From Halanaerobacter jeridensis (lineage in GTDB: Bacteria > Bacillota > Halanaerobiia > Halobacteroidales > Halobacteroidaceae), in the NCBI RefSeq assembly GCF_016908315.1, contig NZ_JAFBDQ010000003.1:1-64000 (forward strand): a DNA stretch of 64,000 nucleotides. The letters run 5' to 3'. Of this stretch, positions 9,819 to 19,360 are shown piece after piece. Each line of letters starts with the position of its first letter. Positions within the stretch are counted from its first letter, which is position 1. The notes beneath the pieces were generated by a model, which saw nothing but the letters and a program-made list of their open reading frames with translations, was not told where the DNA came from and ran no database searches. A program made the position numbers and the translations under genes.

Positions 9819-10021
9819 TTTATCTCCTCCTCGAAAAATATAATAAAACTCACTTGAATTCACATAACGATAAACAAAAATAAACCAATATCGTCTAAAG
9901 TCCCGATGATTCGCTACGTCTGGAAAATGTGCACTGAAACTTTCATCCCCATAAGTTTCACAAGTCAGCTCCAGTCTCTGTTTATACACAACTACCAGAT
10001 GTCACTAATCCTGTGTTTAGT

Positions 10022-10333
10022 TCACTCAAAAACCTTCAACAACTTCAATCTATCCTCAAAACCACCTCGTTCATACTTCTTCTCCTCACGAATCCTTTCT
10101 ATCTCCTCAAAATCAACATCATCCAAATCAACAATAGCCCTCATAACCTCCAAAACATCAGCCAATTCCTCTATTTCTTCCGACTCTATATATTCTTCAA
10201 CTTCTTCCACTAATTTATCCTGTAAATACTTCTTATACTCTTCCTCATCCATTACCTCTACTTCATATTCTTTACCGTCTGCTGCAATAATTTCTGGTAT
10301 CTTATCGCGGATTAATTTATCATATTTTTTCAT
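10022..10333 (-). CDS. MazG-like all-alpha NTP pyrophosphohydrolase
   Basis: The 103-residue acidic protein begins MKKYDKLIRDKIPEIIAADG and carries the metal-binding pattern of MazG-like pyrophosphohydrolases (KLVEEVEEYIESEEIEELAD, with a later DVDFEEIERIREEKK). These enzymes hydrolyse nucleoside triphosphates to monophosphate and pyrophosphate, often as house-cleaning or stress functions. Its ribosome binding site lies inside the end of the helicase gene upstream, and the two frames are 2 bases apart, so translation is coupled. This same pairing with a PLD-helicase is one I remember from other Firmicutes, which suggests a functional link, perhaps nucleotide depletion or sanitation beside DNA processing. 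Confidence 0.82.
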   Translation of the reverse strand: MKKYDKLIRDKIPEIIAADGKEYEVEVMDEEEYKKYLQDKLVEEVEEYIESEEIEELADVLEVMRAIVDLDDVDFEEIERIREEKKYERGGFEDRLKLLKVFE

Positions 10334-10335
10334 TG

Positions 10336-12723
10336 TTATTCCTCCTTGAATCTGCGGCTAAAGTATTTTCTACTTCTATACTCTAAAATATCTTTAACAT
10401 GATTTGCTAGATTATTATCCACATAAGGAATTAATTCTTTACTCAATCTAAGTTCTTGATTAACTTCATCATAGATGAAATACTTACTCTCTCTACCTTT
10501 CGTTAAATAATGAACTGGATTTTCTAAGGCTAACTTAACAAACTTCTTTTTAGACCAGTCTTGCCATCCTTCATGCTTTTTATTATTTAAATCTTTTTGA
10601 TGAATTTGATTGTTAAGATAATAATTCATAAATTTTTCTCCAACTTGGTCAATACTTACTTTCACTTGGAGTTCTTCTCCTGTTAATAAAGCTAATAGTA
10701 CAGGGATTTTATACGACTTACTCATACTAGTTCTTTCTAATCTATATAAGAATTTTTCAGAGATAGTATCTAGCCATTTTTCTTCTTGCTCATTCAACTC
10801 ATTAATACTTGCTAAAAATCTTAGATAACCTTTTTGTCCTTGATAAGTGCGGTTTAAGTATTCTTTTGTTTGAATATCAATTCCTTCTTGAACATCTACT
10901 CGTAATGGTCGATATCCTAAATATTTTTTCAAGCGATAGTATTCTTCTTCCATCTTATCGCGGAAAGAATCATACTGCTGCATTTCTTGAAACAAATCAA
11001 TCACCTTAAAATCAAGTGAGACTTGACATCCTGTTGGATACTCAAAATCATTAATTTTATCTAAGTCCTGTTTATCTTTCTCCATAGGATTTTCTCCTGC
11101 TAATAAAAAAGGTACATAATGAGCTCGTTTATAATTTCCTATAAAGTCTAAAACAGTTAAGTATTCTTTTTCTTTATACTTTCTTAAACCTCGCCCTAAC
11201 TGCTGTAAAAATACTACATAAGATTCAGTCGGTCTTAGAAATAGAACCGTATCTAAGGCCGGAATATCAACGCCTTCATTAAAGATATCCACTGCAAAAA
11301 TAATATCAATTTCTCCTGCCTCTAGTTTTGCTACTGCTTCTTGTCTTTCCATATCATACTCTTCTTGCCCGGCAGAACTATGAACTGCTACTGCGCGAAT
11401 ATTATTTTCGTTAAAGTGATCAGCCATATAACGAGCATGATCAATGGACGCACAAAAGCCTAATGCTTTATCTCCTGCTAAATGATGATAGTTTTTTAAA
11501 ATTAGATTAGCTCGTTTATGAGTTGATAATTTTTTCTCTAAATCTTTAATATTATAAGAGCCATTAGAATAATCAACTTCATCATAATCCACTTCAACAT
11601 CATAAACACCGTGGTATTTAAATGGTACTAATAGATCTCGATTGATAGCATTTTTTAAGTTTAGTTCATATATCACATTATCATTGCATAATTCATAAAT
11701 ATCACGATTATCCATCCGATAAGGGGTAGCAGTTAAACCGAGTAGAAATTCGGGTTGGAAGTACTCTAAGACTTTCAAATAACTATCTGCTCCAGCGTGG
11801 TGAAACTCATCTACTACTATGTAGTCAAACTCTTCCGGGCCAAGCTCCCCCGCGCCCAAATACTCTTCTTTTCGCAACGTCTGCACACTAGCTAACACCA
11901 AATCTCCACTCGTATCCTTCTCATCACCAGTAAAGAAGCTCACTTCCAAATCAGGTGCAATACTTTTATATGTCTCCTTAGTCTGACGCAGTATTTCCTC
12001 CCGATGGGCTACAAACAAAACTTTATCAAAATCTATTGAATCAAAGGCAGCCAAATAAGTCTTTCCTACTCCAGTAGCTGCAATGACTAATCCTTTTTCA
12101 ATTCCTTCTTCTCTTGCTAATCGCAATTCATGTAAGGCTTCAATTTGAGCGCCTCTCGGTTCTGGTTTATCATCTGTTGCAGCATCTTCTTCAACCATCT
12201 GCACACTTGGTTTACTCCACTGACTAGCATATTTTCTTAACTGCTGCTGATCAATTACAGTTGTTTCTTCGGCAAAAATTCGATCAAATTCCTGTTCAAA
12301 TCTTCCATAGGAAACACCATCAGTTTCTTCTGCCATCCGATAATTCCATTCTACTCCATCAGTCAATGCACTTGAAGAAATATTAGACGAACCAATAAAT
12401 AAAACTTTTTCCTTCTCCTTTTTTAAAAAATAGGCCTTCGGATGAAAAGAAACAGCATCTTGATCATAAAACCTTAAATCTACCATCTCCCCCAACTTAT
12501 CTTTTAATAAATAAAGGGCTGATGGTTCAGTTATATTTAAATACTTCCCAGCAATTATTTTTATATCAGCACCTTTTAAGGCTTGTTTCTTTAACTCATC
12601 AACAATCAATTTAACTCCAGATTCTTTAAGAAAAGCAACAATTATTTTAATTTCTTGAGCTTGTGGGATCTCTTTTTTAAATTGACTGTATAAATTCTCT
12701 TCTCCTCCAGTCAGTGCATTCAC
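10336..12723 (-). CDS. PLD-type nuclease fused to SF2 (DEAD/DEAH) helicase
   Basis: The 795-residue protein has an N-terminal phospholipase-D-like (HKD) domain with FHPKAYFLKK (H94, K96) and GSSNISSSAL at 111-120. A superfamily 2 helicase core follows: Walker A AATGVGKT at 215-222, DEFHH at 305-309, TATP at 331-334, and QQLGRGLRK as motif VI. The C-terminal 230 residues resemble the DUF3427-type tail of this family, from memory and not certain. The fold predicts an ATP-driven DNA-unwinding or translocating nuclease. It is the first gene of the operon with the MazG-like gene and ends the defence-like island on the right. The ATG is weakly spaced from an AGGAGGT-like site but is the natural start of the PLD domain. 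Confidence 0.88.
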   Translation of the reverse strand: MNALTGGEENLYSQFKKEIPQAQEIKIIVAFLKESGVKLIVDELKKQALKGADIKIIAGKYLNITEPSALYLLKDKLGEMVDLRFYDQDAVSFHPKAYFLKKEKEKVLFIGSSNISSSALTDGVEWNYRMAEETDGVSYGRFEQEFDRIFAEETTVIDQQQLRKYASQWSKPSVQMVEEDAATDDKPEPRGAQIEALHELRLAREEGIEKGLVIAATGVGKTYLAAFDSIDFDKVLFVAHREEILRQTKETYKSIAPDLEVSFFTGDEKDTSGDLVLASVQTLRKEEYLGAGELGPEEFDYIVVDEFHHAGADSYLKVLEYFQPEFLLGLTATPYRMDNRDIYELCNDNVIYELNLKNAINRDLLVPFKYHGVYDVEVDYDEVDYSNGSYNIKDLEKKLSTHKRANLILKNYHHLAGDKALGFCASIDHARYMADHFNENNIRAVAVHSSAGQEEYDMERQEAVAKLEAGEIDIIFAVDIFNEGVDIPALDTVLFLRPTESYVVFLQQLGRGLRKYKEKEYLTVLDFIGNYKRAHYVPFLLAGENPMEKDKQDLDKINDFEYPTGCQVSLDFKVIDLFQEMQQYDSFRDKMEEEYYRLKKYLGYRPLRVDVQEGIDIQTKEYLNRTYQGQKGYLRFLASINELNEQEEKWLDTISEKFLYRLERTSMSKSYKIPVLLALLTGEELQVKVSIDQVGEKFMNYYLNNQIHQKDLNNKKHEGWQDWSKKKFVKLALENPVHYLTKGRESKYFIYDEVNQELRLSKELIPYVDNNLANHVKDILEYRSRKYFSRRFKEE

Positions 12724-12904
12724 TATTTAAACCTCCTGATAAAATCATAATGCCAATAACACTTGCTATATTAATAATATTCAACTGCTAACTATTAAGA
12801 ACATCCATTATTATATTTTCTATAATTTCTACTATATTCCTTTAAATAAATGATAATTTAACAAAATAAAATATATTTTGCTATAATCACCTTTCTTAAC
12901 AAAG

Positions 12905-12950
12905 AAAAACCAAGCTACACTAGGATTTAATCTAGTTCAGCTTGGTTTTA
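12905..12950 (-). terminator. Rho-independent terminator after the first chemoreceptor gene
   Basis: An inverted repeat (AACCAAGCT on one side, AGCTTGGTT on the other, with an inner CTAG pairing) is followed on the minus strand by GTTTTTCTTTG. It lies about 50 bases after the stop of the chemoreceptor gene at 12,997. Confidence 0.8.
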
Positions 12951-12996
12951 ATTTAAAAAATATCTTATTTTTATGAAATTTTAATTCTACCTTGAT

Positions 12997-14868
12997 CTAT
13001 ACTTTAAATTTATTCACTATCTCTTGTAATTCCTGGGCCATCACCGATAATTCTTGCGAAGACTCAGTTACTTCATCAGACATCTGTTCGATTCCTTCTG
13101 AAGCCTCTTTTATTTCCTCGCTATTTTGGGCCAAATCCTGAGTCGAAGATGCAGTCTGTTCAATTTGAGCTGATGTTTCTTCCGTTGCCTCTTCAATCTC
13201 TGCAAATACTTGACCAGTTTCTTGCACAATCTCTTGTCCATTTTCTGCCTTGTTTTTAACCTCTTTAATTGCTTCTATTCCTGCATCAGATTTTTCTTGG
13301 GTTTTATTAATTAAATTAGCTATTTTATCAGTAGCATCTGCAGTATCTTCAGCTAAATCTCTAATTTCTTCTGCTACTACAGCAAAACCCTGTCCATGTT
13401 CACCTGCCCGGGCTGCTTCTATTGCTGCATTTAGAGCTAAGAGATTAGTCTGTTCAGCAATATTAGTGATCATTTCTACAATTTGACCAATCTCTTCTGA
13501 AGTATTATCTAAATCATTAATAATTGTTACCGTTTCATCTACTGCCTGATTAATCTCTTTCATATTATTCATAGTCTGCTCTATCTTTTTTCGTCCTACT
13601 TCAGTTTGTGAATTAGATTCTTGAGCAAAACTAGTTACCTCTTGGGCACTAGCAGAAATCTGTTGGATACTTGCCGACATATTTTCAATCAAATTATTAG
13701 TAGTCTCTATAGTAGCATTACCCTCTTCTGATGAAGCAGCTAATTCTTCACTATAAGCTGATAAGTTTTCTGTAGTATCAAGTATATTTTCCACTATATC
13801 ATGTAAGTTAGTAATCATTGTATTTAAAGCAGACTGAATTTGTCCAATTTCATCTTCTTTAACATTATCTACTTTTCTATCTAAATCGCCTTGGGCTACT
13901 TTAGAAATTAATTCTACTAATTCATTAATTGGATTTAATAGATACTTTTTATTAACAAAATAGACTGCCGTACCTACTATAATTAAGACCAATAAACTCA
14001 TACCAAAAATTATTAACTGCAATTCATTTTTTACTGCATAAGCTTCTTGAGACTCTATTTGAGCAAAAATAGTCCCATTAATTCTATCTACTGATACATA
14101 AGAAGCTAGCTTGTTTTTTTGAGTATCAATATCTTGATATTCAATCGAACCTTTCTCTTTTTCCAATACAGATTCAAAATCTAAATCTTGGTTAATATTA
14201 TAGCTTTCTTTAACTAAGCTAGAATCAGGATGAGCAATAATCTCACCTTTATTATTTGTCATATAAGCATAGCCAGTTTTACCAATCTTTCGACTAGCCA
14301 CAGCTTGACTTAATTTTTCTAAAGAAACATCTCCTGCCAAAACCCCAATTAGTTGACCCTGGATATCTTCTACTGGAATAGCAGTAGTTATAATTGAATC
14401 TCCACTACCTGCATCTGTGAAAACATCAGTCCAAATCAAACCATCCTCTTGCATAGCCTTTTGATACCATGGTCTTGTCGTAGGATCGAAATCTGAACCT
14501 AAATCCGCTTGAGGATAAATAATCATTTCTCCTTCAGTAGTAGCCAAATATACATATTTAAAATGTGGATTCTCTTCTTTAACTTTTCTAACCATTTCTA
14601 GAACATCCTGTTTATTTTCACTCTTGATTTTATCAAATCTAGACGTTAGCTTAATTACTCCCTCTGTCTGATTTAAAAAATCATTTGCATTCTGTTGTAA
14701 TGAACTAGCTATTTCTAGATTTTTTTCTTCAACTTGATTAGTAATTTCTTTAGAAACTAAATTATTAACTACCAATCCTAAAATTAGCATAAAAATAATT
14801 AAAATAAGAATTATACTCCCATTGACCTTAACTAATAGGCTTTTGTACCACTTTACTTCATCTTCCAT
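12997..14868 (-). CDS. Methyl-accepting chemotaxis protein with dCache sensor
   Basis: The start is set at the ATG at 14866-14868 because the GTG three codons upstream lies inside the AAGGAGTG ribosome site; this gives 623 residues. A first membrane segment ([17 protein letters not shown]) is followed by a roughly 240-residue extracytoplasmic dCache-type domain, including TRPWYQKA and [19 protein letters not shown] second membrane segment near residue 285 ([14 protein letters not shown]), a HAMP domain and a full signalling domain follow. The hairpin tip that binds CheA and CheW is intact ([18 protein letters not shown]). The protein should sense a small molecule outside the membrane and control the flagellar motor through CheA. 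It has its own terminator, so it is probably transcribed alone. Confidence 0.95.
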   Translation of the reverse strand: MEDEVKWYKSLLVKVNGSIILILIIFMLILGLVVNNLVSKEITNQVEEKNLEIASSLQQNANDFLNQTEGVIKLTSRFDKIKSENKQDVLEMVRKVKEENPHFKYVYLATTEGEMIIYPQADLGSDFDPTTRPWYQKAMQEDGLIWTDVFTDAGSGDSIITTAIPVEDIQGQLIGVLAGDVSLEKLSQAVASRKIGKTGYAYMTNNKGEIIAHPDSSLVKESYNINQDLDFESVLEKEKGSIEYQDIDTQKNKLASYVSVDRINGTIFAQIESQEAYAVKNELQLIIFGMSLLVLIIVGTAVYFVNKKYLLNPINELVELISKVAQGDLDRKVDNVKEDEIGQIQSALNTMITNLHDIVENILDTTENLSAYSEELAASSEEGNATIETTNNLIENMSASIQQISASAQEVTSFAQESNSQTEVGRKKIEQTMNNMKEINQAVDETVTIINDLDNTSEEIGQIVEMITNIAEQTNLLALNAAIEAARAGEHGQGFAVVAEEIRDLAEDTADATDKIANLINKTQEKSDAGIEAIKEVKNKAENGQEIVQETGQVFAEIEEATEETSAQIEQTASSTQDLAQNSEEIKEASEGIEQMSDEVTESSQELSVMAQELQEIVNKFKV

Positions 14869-14977
14869 TTGATTCACTCCTTACTTAATTATAAATTTAT
14901 AAACTTTTTAAAGGTGCTTATATTATACTTTTCTATACTAATCAACAACTTCCCTGCAATAATTTTCGACAAAAAAT

Positions 14978-15030
14978 ATAATACCCCCCAGCTAACAGGA
15001 AAGGCTCCTATTAGCTGGGGGGTATTATTA
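14978..15030 (-). terminator. Terminator between two chemoreceptor genes
   Basis: A long, nearly perfect inverted repeat with arms beginning ATAATACCCCCCAGCTAA and a short AAGGC loop lies just downstream of the second chemoreceptor gene. The stem is GC-rich and ends in AT-rich sequence on both sides, so it may also act on the plus strand. Confidence 0.8.
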
Positions 15031-15049
15031 CTTTAACCTATATCTAAAT

Positions 15050-16246
15050 CTAAACTTCAAATTGATTAACTATTTCCTCTAATTCTTCACCCATCTCTGC
15101 TAATTCCAGTGACGAATCAGTAATTTCATCAGTCATACTCACAATCTCACCTGAATTAGTCATCAACTCATCACTACTTTCTGCTAATTCCTGCGTCGCA
15201 TTAGCAGTCTCTTCTATCTGCTCTGTAGTCTGTTGACTAGTATTAGCAATTTTTCTAAAGATTTCAGTTGTTTTCTTCGCATTTTCTTGTCCTTCTTCTG
15301 CTTTCTTTTGTACTTCATTAATTGCTTCTAATCCTTCATCAGTTTCTTCTTGTATCTCGTCAACTAAATTATAAATTTTAGTTGTAGCTTGATTAGTTTC
15401 TTCAGCTAAATCTCTAATTTCCTCTGCTACTACTGCAAAACCTTGACCATGCTCTCCTGCTCTCGCTGCTTCTATAGCAGCATTTAATGCTAAGAGATTT
15501 GTCTGTTCAGCTATATCAGTAATTAATTCCACAATTTCTCCAATTTCTTCTGATTTATTATCTAAATCAGTAATCACTTTAACTGTTTCTCCTACAGTCT
15601 CATTAATTTCACGAATACTAGCAACTGTATCTTGAATATTATCAGTCCCTAAATCAGTTTGCGAACTCGCTTCTTCAGCAAAACTAGTCACTTCTTCACT
15701 ACTAGCAGAAATCTCTTCAATTCCAGAAGAAATAGTTTCTATTAATTCATTCGTTTTTTCTACTGTAGCATTACCTTCTTCAGCTGAAGCGGATAATTCT
15801 TCACTATAAGCAGATACTTCTTCAATAGTATCCATTAATTTCTCTATTATGTTTGATAATTGTCCATTCATTTCATTCACTTGTCTCTGTAACTGACCAA
15901 TCTCATCTTTACGCTCTACCTCTATGTTTTCTACATCCAAATTACCTTTTTTAACCTCATTAATTCTTCTAATTACCCTTTTTAAAGGATTGATAATCAA
16001 CTTACGATTAATAACTGTTAAAACTCCTATTAAAGTAATAGTATTAACTACAGATGATATTAAAGTCCGCCAATTACCCATTCGCCCACCATGTAATAAA
16101 TAATTACTAATTACAAAATTAATCCCACTAGCTAATATTGTAGATACAAAAATGGAAGCTACAACCGCAATCATAAACTTCAGATTCAAATTTAACTTAA
16201 TCTTTTGCTGCATATCATTAACTTGCTCTCCTGCACTTTGGCTCAT
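15050..16246 (-). CDS. Chemoreceptor with no extracytoplasmic sensor domain
   Basis: The 398-residue protein has two membrane segments near residues 23-48 and 59-80 joined by about ten residues, so no periplasmic ligand domain fits between them. A HAMP domain ([20 protein letters not shown]) and a complete MCP signalling domain follow, with the CheA/CheW-binding tip [18 protein letters not shown]. Such receptors are thought to respond to membrane or cytoplasmic signals or to other receptors. The signalling half is very close in wording to the neighbouring dCache receptor, which suggests duplication followed by sensor loss or swap. GGAGGGG five bases before the ATG supports the start. Confidence 0.93.
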   Translation of the reverse strand: MSQSAGEQVNDMQQKIKLNLNLKFMIAVVASIFVSTILASGINFVISNYLLHGGRMGNWRTLISSVVNTITLIGVLTVINRKLIINPLKRVIRRINEVKKGNLDVENIEVERKDEIGQLQRQVNEMNGQLSNIIEKLMDTIEEVSAYSEELSASAEEGNATVEKTNELIETISSGIEEISASSEEVTSFAEEASSQTDLGTDNIQDTVASIREINETVGETVKVITDLDNKSEEIGEIVELITDIAEQTNLLALNAAIEAARAGEHGQGFAVVAEEIRDLAEETNQATTKIYNLVDEIQEETDEGLEAINEVQKKAEEGQENAKKTTEIFRKIANTSQQTTEQIEETANATQELAESSDELMTNSGEIVSMTDEITDSSLELAEMGEELEEIVNQFEV

Positions 16247-16383
16247 TTTATCCCCTCCTATAATAGTTATTATTGTTAATAATTTAATTCGTTATTTTTT
16301 TATTTATTCCTTCATTTAAGTAAAAAAATTATGTAAAATTCGACAATTTTCTAAAAATTAAACTTTTTAAAGCAAAAAAATAA

Positions 16384-16404
16384 TATCCTAAATATATTTA
16401 GGAT
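16384..16404 (-). terminator. Terminator after the chemoreceptor remnant
   Basis: The repeat TATCCTAAAT / ATTTAGGATA is followed on the minus strand by ATTATTTTTTTGC. It lies about 45 bases after the stop of the chemoreceptor remnant at 16,448, so the remnant keeps its ancestral terminator. Confidence 0.6.
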
Positions 16405-16447
16405 GTTAAACTAATCATTATTTTCTCTTTTATCTAAAATTCATTAT

Positions 16448-16901
16448 TTAAACTTCAAACTTTTCAGTTAGTGCTCCTAATTCTTCTGCCATTTGTGCTA
16501 GTTCCTGAGAAGAATTAGTAATTTCAATAGAAATAGTTTGCACATCTTCAGTACTTACCTTGACTTCCTCTCCTTTTTCAGCTAATTGCTGTGTTGCATT
16601 AGCAGTTTGTTCAATTTGTCTAGCAGTCTGTTTACTGGATTGTTGAATTTCTGCAAAAAGTTCTTTAGTTTCAGTTACTACCTGCTCTCCTTTATCAGCT
16701 TTTTTGATTAACATTTTGAATTTCTCTTGCTCATATAATTCACCCTCTACTGCATAATTTTTTAGACCACTGCTCCTCATCTTTATTTCTAATAGCAGTT
16801 ATAAGGTGTTTCTTTTTTAAATTTTTACTATAATCTTTCCATAATTCAAATCCTATTTTGATACTAGTTTGCTCTCGATTATTATAATTTTCTGAGCAAA
16901 A
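16448..16901 (-). pseudogene. Degraded chemoreceptor remnant (C-terminal end only)
   Basis: Codons in 16,448-16,720 encode only the last quarter of an MCP signalling domain (KADKGEQVVTETKELFAEIQ, ending LTEKFEV), matching the C-terminal ends of the two adjacent receptors. The conserved hairpin tip, HAMP and sensor are missing. Just upstream, about 54 codons in another frame (16,740-16,901, reading NYNNREQTSIKIGFELWKDY and ending in TGA) look coding but have no good start, and I do not recognise them. The picture is a deletion and frameshift that joined two broken pieces. An ATG at 16,780 could still allow a 110-residue product, but it would lack the parts needed to signal. Confidence 0.75.
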
Positions 16902-16967
16902 TAAAATAAAAATAAATTGCAGAATTCACTTTAAAATTATATAATATAGATAAGGTAGGTGATATTT

Positions 16968-17675
16968 ATGAGCATTAATACAGTTAGATCTCAGCCCACA
17001 CCATCTTGGGCCAAAAATATAAATAATAATCAAGCTCAAAAAAATAATGAACAGCAGAAAAAAACTGCTAAGAGGCAAACTACTGGAAAGCAAAGAAAAG
17101 AAGAACAACAATCTCAAAATAGTACTCAACGTAGGCAATCAATCTCTAAAGAACAGCCTCAAAGTAATAAAATTGCTAATCAAGAAACAAAAACTAATAA
17201 TTCGGATTCTAAATCAAAAGAGTTAGATATTAAAGAACAGCAGCAAGTTCAAAAACTAAGGCAACGTGATAGTGAAGTTCGACAACATGAATTAGCTCAT
17301 AAAACTACCGGTGGACAATACGCTGGTAATATCACTTACACTTATCAAGAAGGACCAGATGGAAGGCGTTATGCTGTAGGTGGTTCAGTCGGTATGAATA
17401 TTTCTGCTGAACCTGGTGAGCCTAAAAAGACAATTGAAAAGGCTGAACAAGTACGTAAAGCAGCTTTAGCACCAGCTCAACCTTCTGCTCAAGATTTAAA
17501 AGTTGCTGCTAAAGCAGCGCGGATGAAGATGGAAGCTAAAGCCAAATTAGAAAATCCCCAAGCCAACAAACAGCCAGGGGAAAATAATAAAAACCAAAAT
17601 AATAAATTAAATGAACTATATAACAACCAACAATCACAACAAGAACAACAACAAAATATTTCATTAATCGCTTAA
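16968..17675 (+). CDS. SprA-related (putative metalloprotease CJM1_0395-type) protein
   Basis: The ATG at 16,968 is preferred over the GTG at 16,959, which overlaps the AGGTAGGTG ribosome site; this gives 235 residues. The first 90 residues are low-complexity, rich in Gln, Asn and Lys. The conserved core then reads RDSEVRQHELAHKTTGGQYA, with a HELAH zinc-protease-like motif at 107-111, followed by GNITYTYQEGPDGRRYAVGG and AAKAARMKMEAKAKLE. This is the pattern of the SprA-related family, seen in several bacterial phyla without a firm function. There is no signal peptide. The C-terminus is again Gln/Asn-rich. Catalysis is predicted from the HExxH-like motif only. Confidence 0.8.
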   Translation: MSINTVRSQPTPSWAKNINNNQAQKNNEQQKKTAKRQTTGKQRKEEQQSQNSTQRRQSISKEQPQSNKIANQETKTNNSDSKSKELDIKEQQQVQKLRQRDSEVRQHELAHKTTGGQYAGNITYTYQEGPDGRRYAVGGSVGMNISAEPGEPKKTIEKAEQVRKAALAPAQPSAQDLKVAAKAARMKMEAKAKLENPQANKQPGENNKNQNNKLNELYNNQQSQQEQQQNISLIA

Positions 17676-17709
17676 AAAGACTTCTCCCGCAGTGGAAGAA
17701 GTCTTTTTT
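17674..17709. terminator. Bidirectional terminator between convergent genes
   Basis: The repeat AAAAAGACTTCTTC-type stem (arms 17,674-17,685 and 17,696-17,709) has A-runs on the left and T-runs on the right. It ends the SprA-related gene on the plus strand and the Rossmann-MCP gene on the minus strand. Confidence 0.85.
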
Positions 17710-17741
17710 AGTACATAATTTTCAATATGTAAAATAGTCAA

Positions 17742-18416
17742 CTAATTTCTATCTTCCAAATCACTAATCACCTGTCCAATATTCTCATTTAAATCTACAA
17801 TATCATCATTAACTTCCTCAATTTCTCCTACTATTTCATTCGATTCCGATGATAACTCTTTAACTTCATCAGCCACTACTGAAAAACCTTGGCCTTGCTC
17901 TCCTGCTCTTGCTGCCTCAATTGAAGCATTCAAAGCCAACATATTTAAATTATTAGTAATTTTTTCAATCTGATTTAATAAATCGCTAACCTTCTTTGAA
18001 TCATCTTCAATAGCCGTATAAGCATCTTCTAAATGTTCGATAACTTTTGTTAGTAGGTTTCCTTCTAAACATTTATACTCATTAATCAAATTATAAATAA
18101 AGTACGAAGATTCTCCACTAATAATTTCAGCTTGCCGAGATTTATTCTCTCTTATCTGCTCTAACACCTCTTGTGAACCAGTTACTTCTAAAATTATATT
18201 AATACTACTATCCTGTACAGCTGTTTTTAAATCTGTAGTAGTAGGAATATCATTTTCTTTAGCTAATTGCATTCCTTCTGCCTCAGGATCAATGTCTACC
18301 ATGTACTCTACTGCCACTGCTTCCATTTTCAAAAACATGTTCAGCAAATTACTTCCTATTTCCCCACCGCCAATTATACATACTTTCTCTTGACTACTCA
18401 CATTATCATCTGCCAT
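17742..18416 (-). CDS. Soluble Rossmann-fold / chemoreceptor signalling chimera
   Basis: This 224-residue protein has no membrane segment. Residues 10-100 form a Rossmann NAD-binding domain: [12 protein letters not shown] carries a GxGxxG-type loop, and VDIDPEA at 40-46 places an acidic residue after strand 2, as in NAD- rather than NADP-binding folds. Residues about 130-224 are a shortened MCP signalling domain with an intact tip ([21 protein letters not shown], then [10 protein letters not shown]). Only about 95 residues of the coiled coil remain, compared with about 250 in the neighbouring receptors, so methylation helices are mostly absent. The simplest reading is a cytoplasmic redox or dinucleotide sensor that feeds CheA. 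Its place in a chemoreceptor cluster supports this; the ligand is inference. Confidence 0.85.
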   Translation of the reverse strand: MADDNVSSQEKVCIIGGGEIGSNLLNMFLKMEAVAVEYMVDIDPEAEGMQLAKENDIPTTTDLKTAVQDSSINIILEVTGSQEVLEQIRENKSRQAEIISGESSYFIYNLINEYKCLEGNLLTKVIEHLEDAYTAIEDDSKKVSDLLNQIEKITNNLNMLALNASIEAARAGEQGQGFSVVADEVKELSSESNEIVGEIEEVNDDIVDLNENIGQVISDLEDRN

Positions 18417-18582
18417 TTAGAAGCCCCCCTGTTTCTACTCTATTCTACATTTAATTACTTTCTAATTTTATTATATCGCACTTTTCTAAAAATTCAAAAA
18501 TTAATATTATAAAACCTGAGCTTTTGTTTTCATTTGACAAAAACATTAATATTTATTACTTTAAACTTAAGAGGTGGTAATT

Positions 18583-19332
18583 ATGAAAATAGCTGTTTTT
18601 AGTGACATTCACGGTAATTATACTGCCTGGAAAAAAGCATTCTCAATCATGCAGGCTAAAAATATCGATAAATATTTATGTGCCGGTGATTTAGTAGGAT
18701 ATGGTCCGCGGCCTAATGAAGTGATTAATCACATTAAAGAACAACAAGAGACGGGACTAGATATTACTATTGTCCCCGGTAATCATGATTATGGGGTGAT
18801 TAATGAACAATCTCTAAAACGATTTAACTCTCATGCTAAACAAGCCATTCGTTGGACTAGAAAAGAACTAAATGCGACTAATAAACAGTTTTTAGAGGAA
18901 TTACCTCTCAGCTGGTCGAACGAAGAAATTCTTTTGGCTCACGGTACACCTAATAATCCAATTTGGCAGTATTTAAAAGGCTGGAATGTTAATCATATAT
19001 TTGCTGAATATGATTTTAAATACTGCTTTGTCGGTCATACACATTTATTACAGTCTTTTATAGCACCACTTGACTCTGCAGAGGCTAAAAAAACTGAACT
19101 AAGTACTAATCAAAGTTTAACTCTTGAATCTCAACAGCGTGTAGTTATCAATGACGGCTCTATTGGACAGCCGCGTGATCACAATCCACAGGGTAGTTTT
19201 ATTATCCTGGATACTAGCAAAAATAAAATTGATGTTATCCGTTTCCAGTATAACATCAATCAGACACAGCAATTAATTTATGATTCTGATTTGCCTAATC
19301 TTGAGGGAGAACGACTAGCTGAGGGCCGATAA
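18583..19332 (+). CDS. Metallophosphoesterase (calcineurin-like, YfcE/MJ0936 type)
   Basis: The ATG at 18,583 is used because the upstream GTG lies within the AAGAGGTGG ribosome site; this gives 249 residues. All the metal-binding motifs of the family are present: FSDIHGN (residues 6-12), AGDLVGYGP, PGNHDYG, LAHGTP, and GHTH near residue 150. These small cytoplasmic enzymes bind two metals and act on phosphodiesters or phosphomonoesters; the natural substrate is rarely known. It is transcribed alone on the plus strand, with minus-strand genes on both sides. Confidence 0.9.
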   Translation: MKIAVFSDIHGNYTAWKKAFSIMQAKNIDKYLCAGDLVGYGPRPNEVINHIKEQQETGLDITIVPGNHDYGVINEQSLKRFNSHAKQAIRWTRKELNATNKQFLEELPLSWSNEEILLAHGTPNNPIWQYLKGWNVNHIFAEYDFKYCFVGHTHLLQSFIAPLDSAEAKKTELSTNQSLTLESQQRVVINDGSIGQPRDHNPQGSFIILDTSKNKIDVIRFQYNINQTQQLIYDSDLPNLEGERLAEGR

Positions 19333-19360
19333 AATAATACTTGGCCCTGGCTATACTTTT

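Noticed and set aside
9819-9989. Longer GIY-YIG/cold-shock protein starting at 9,989
   Set aside because: There is no good ribosome site there, whereas GAGGAGGAG marks 9,818. The upstream codons are noted as a possible remnant instead.
16740-16901. Separate functional small gene upstream of the chemoreceptor remnant
   Set aside because: There is no start codon with a ribosome site and the frame ends inside the remnant; treated as part of the pseudogene.
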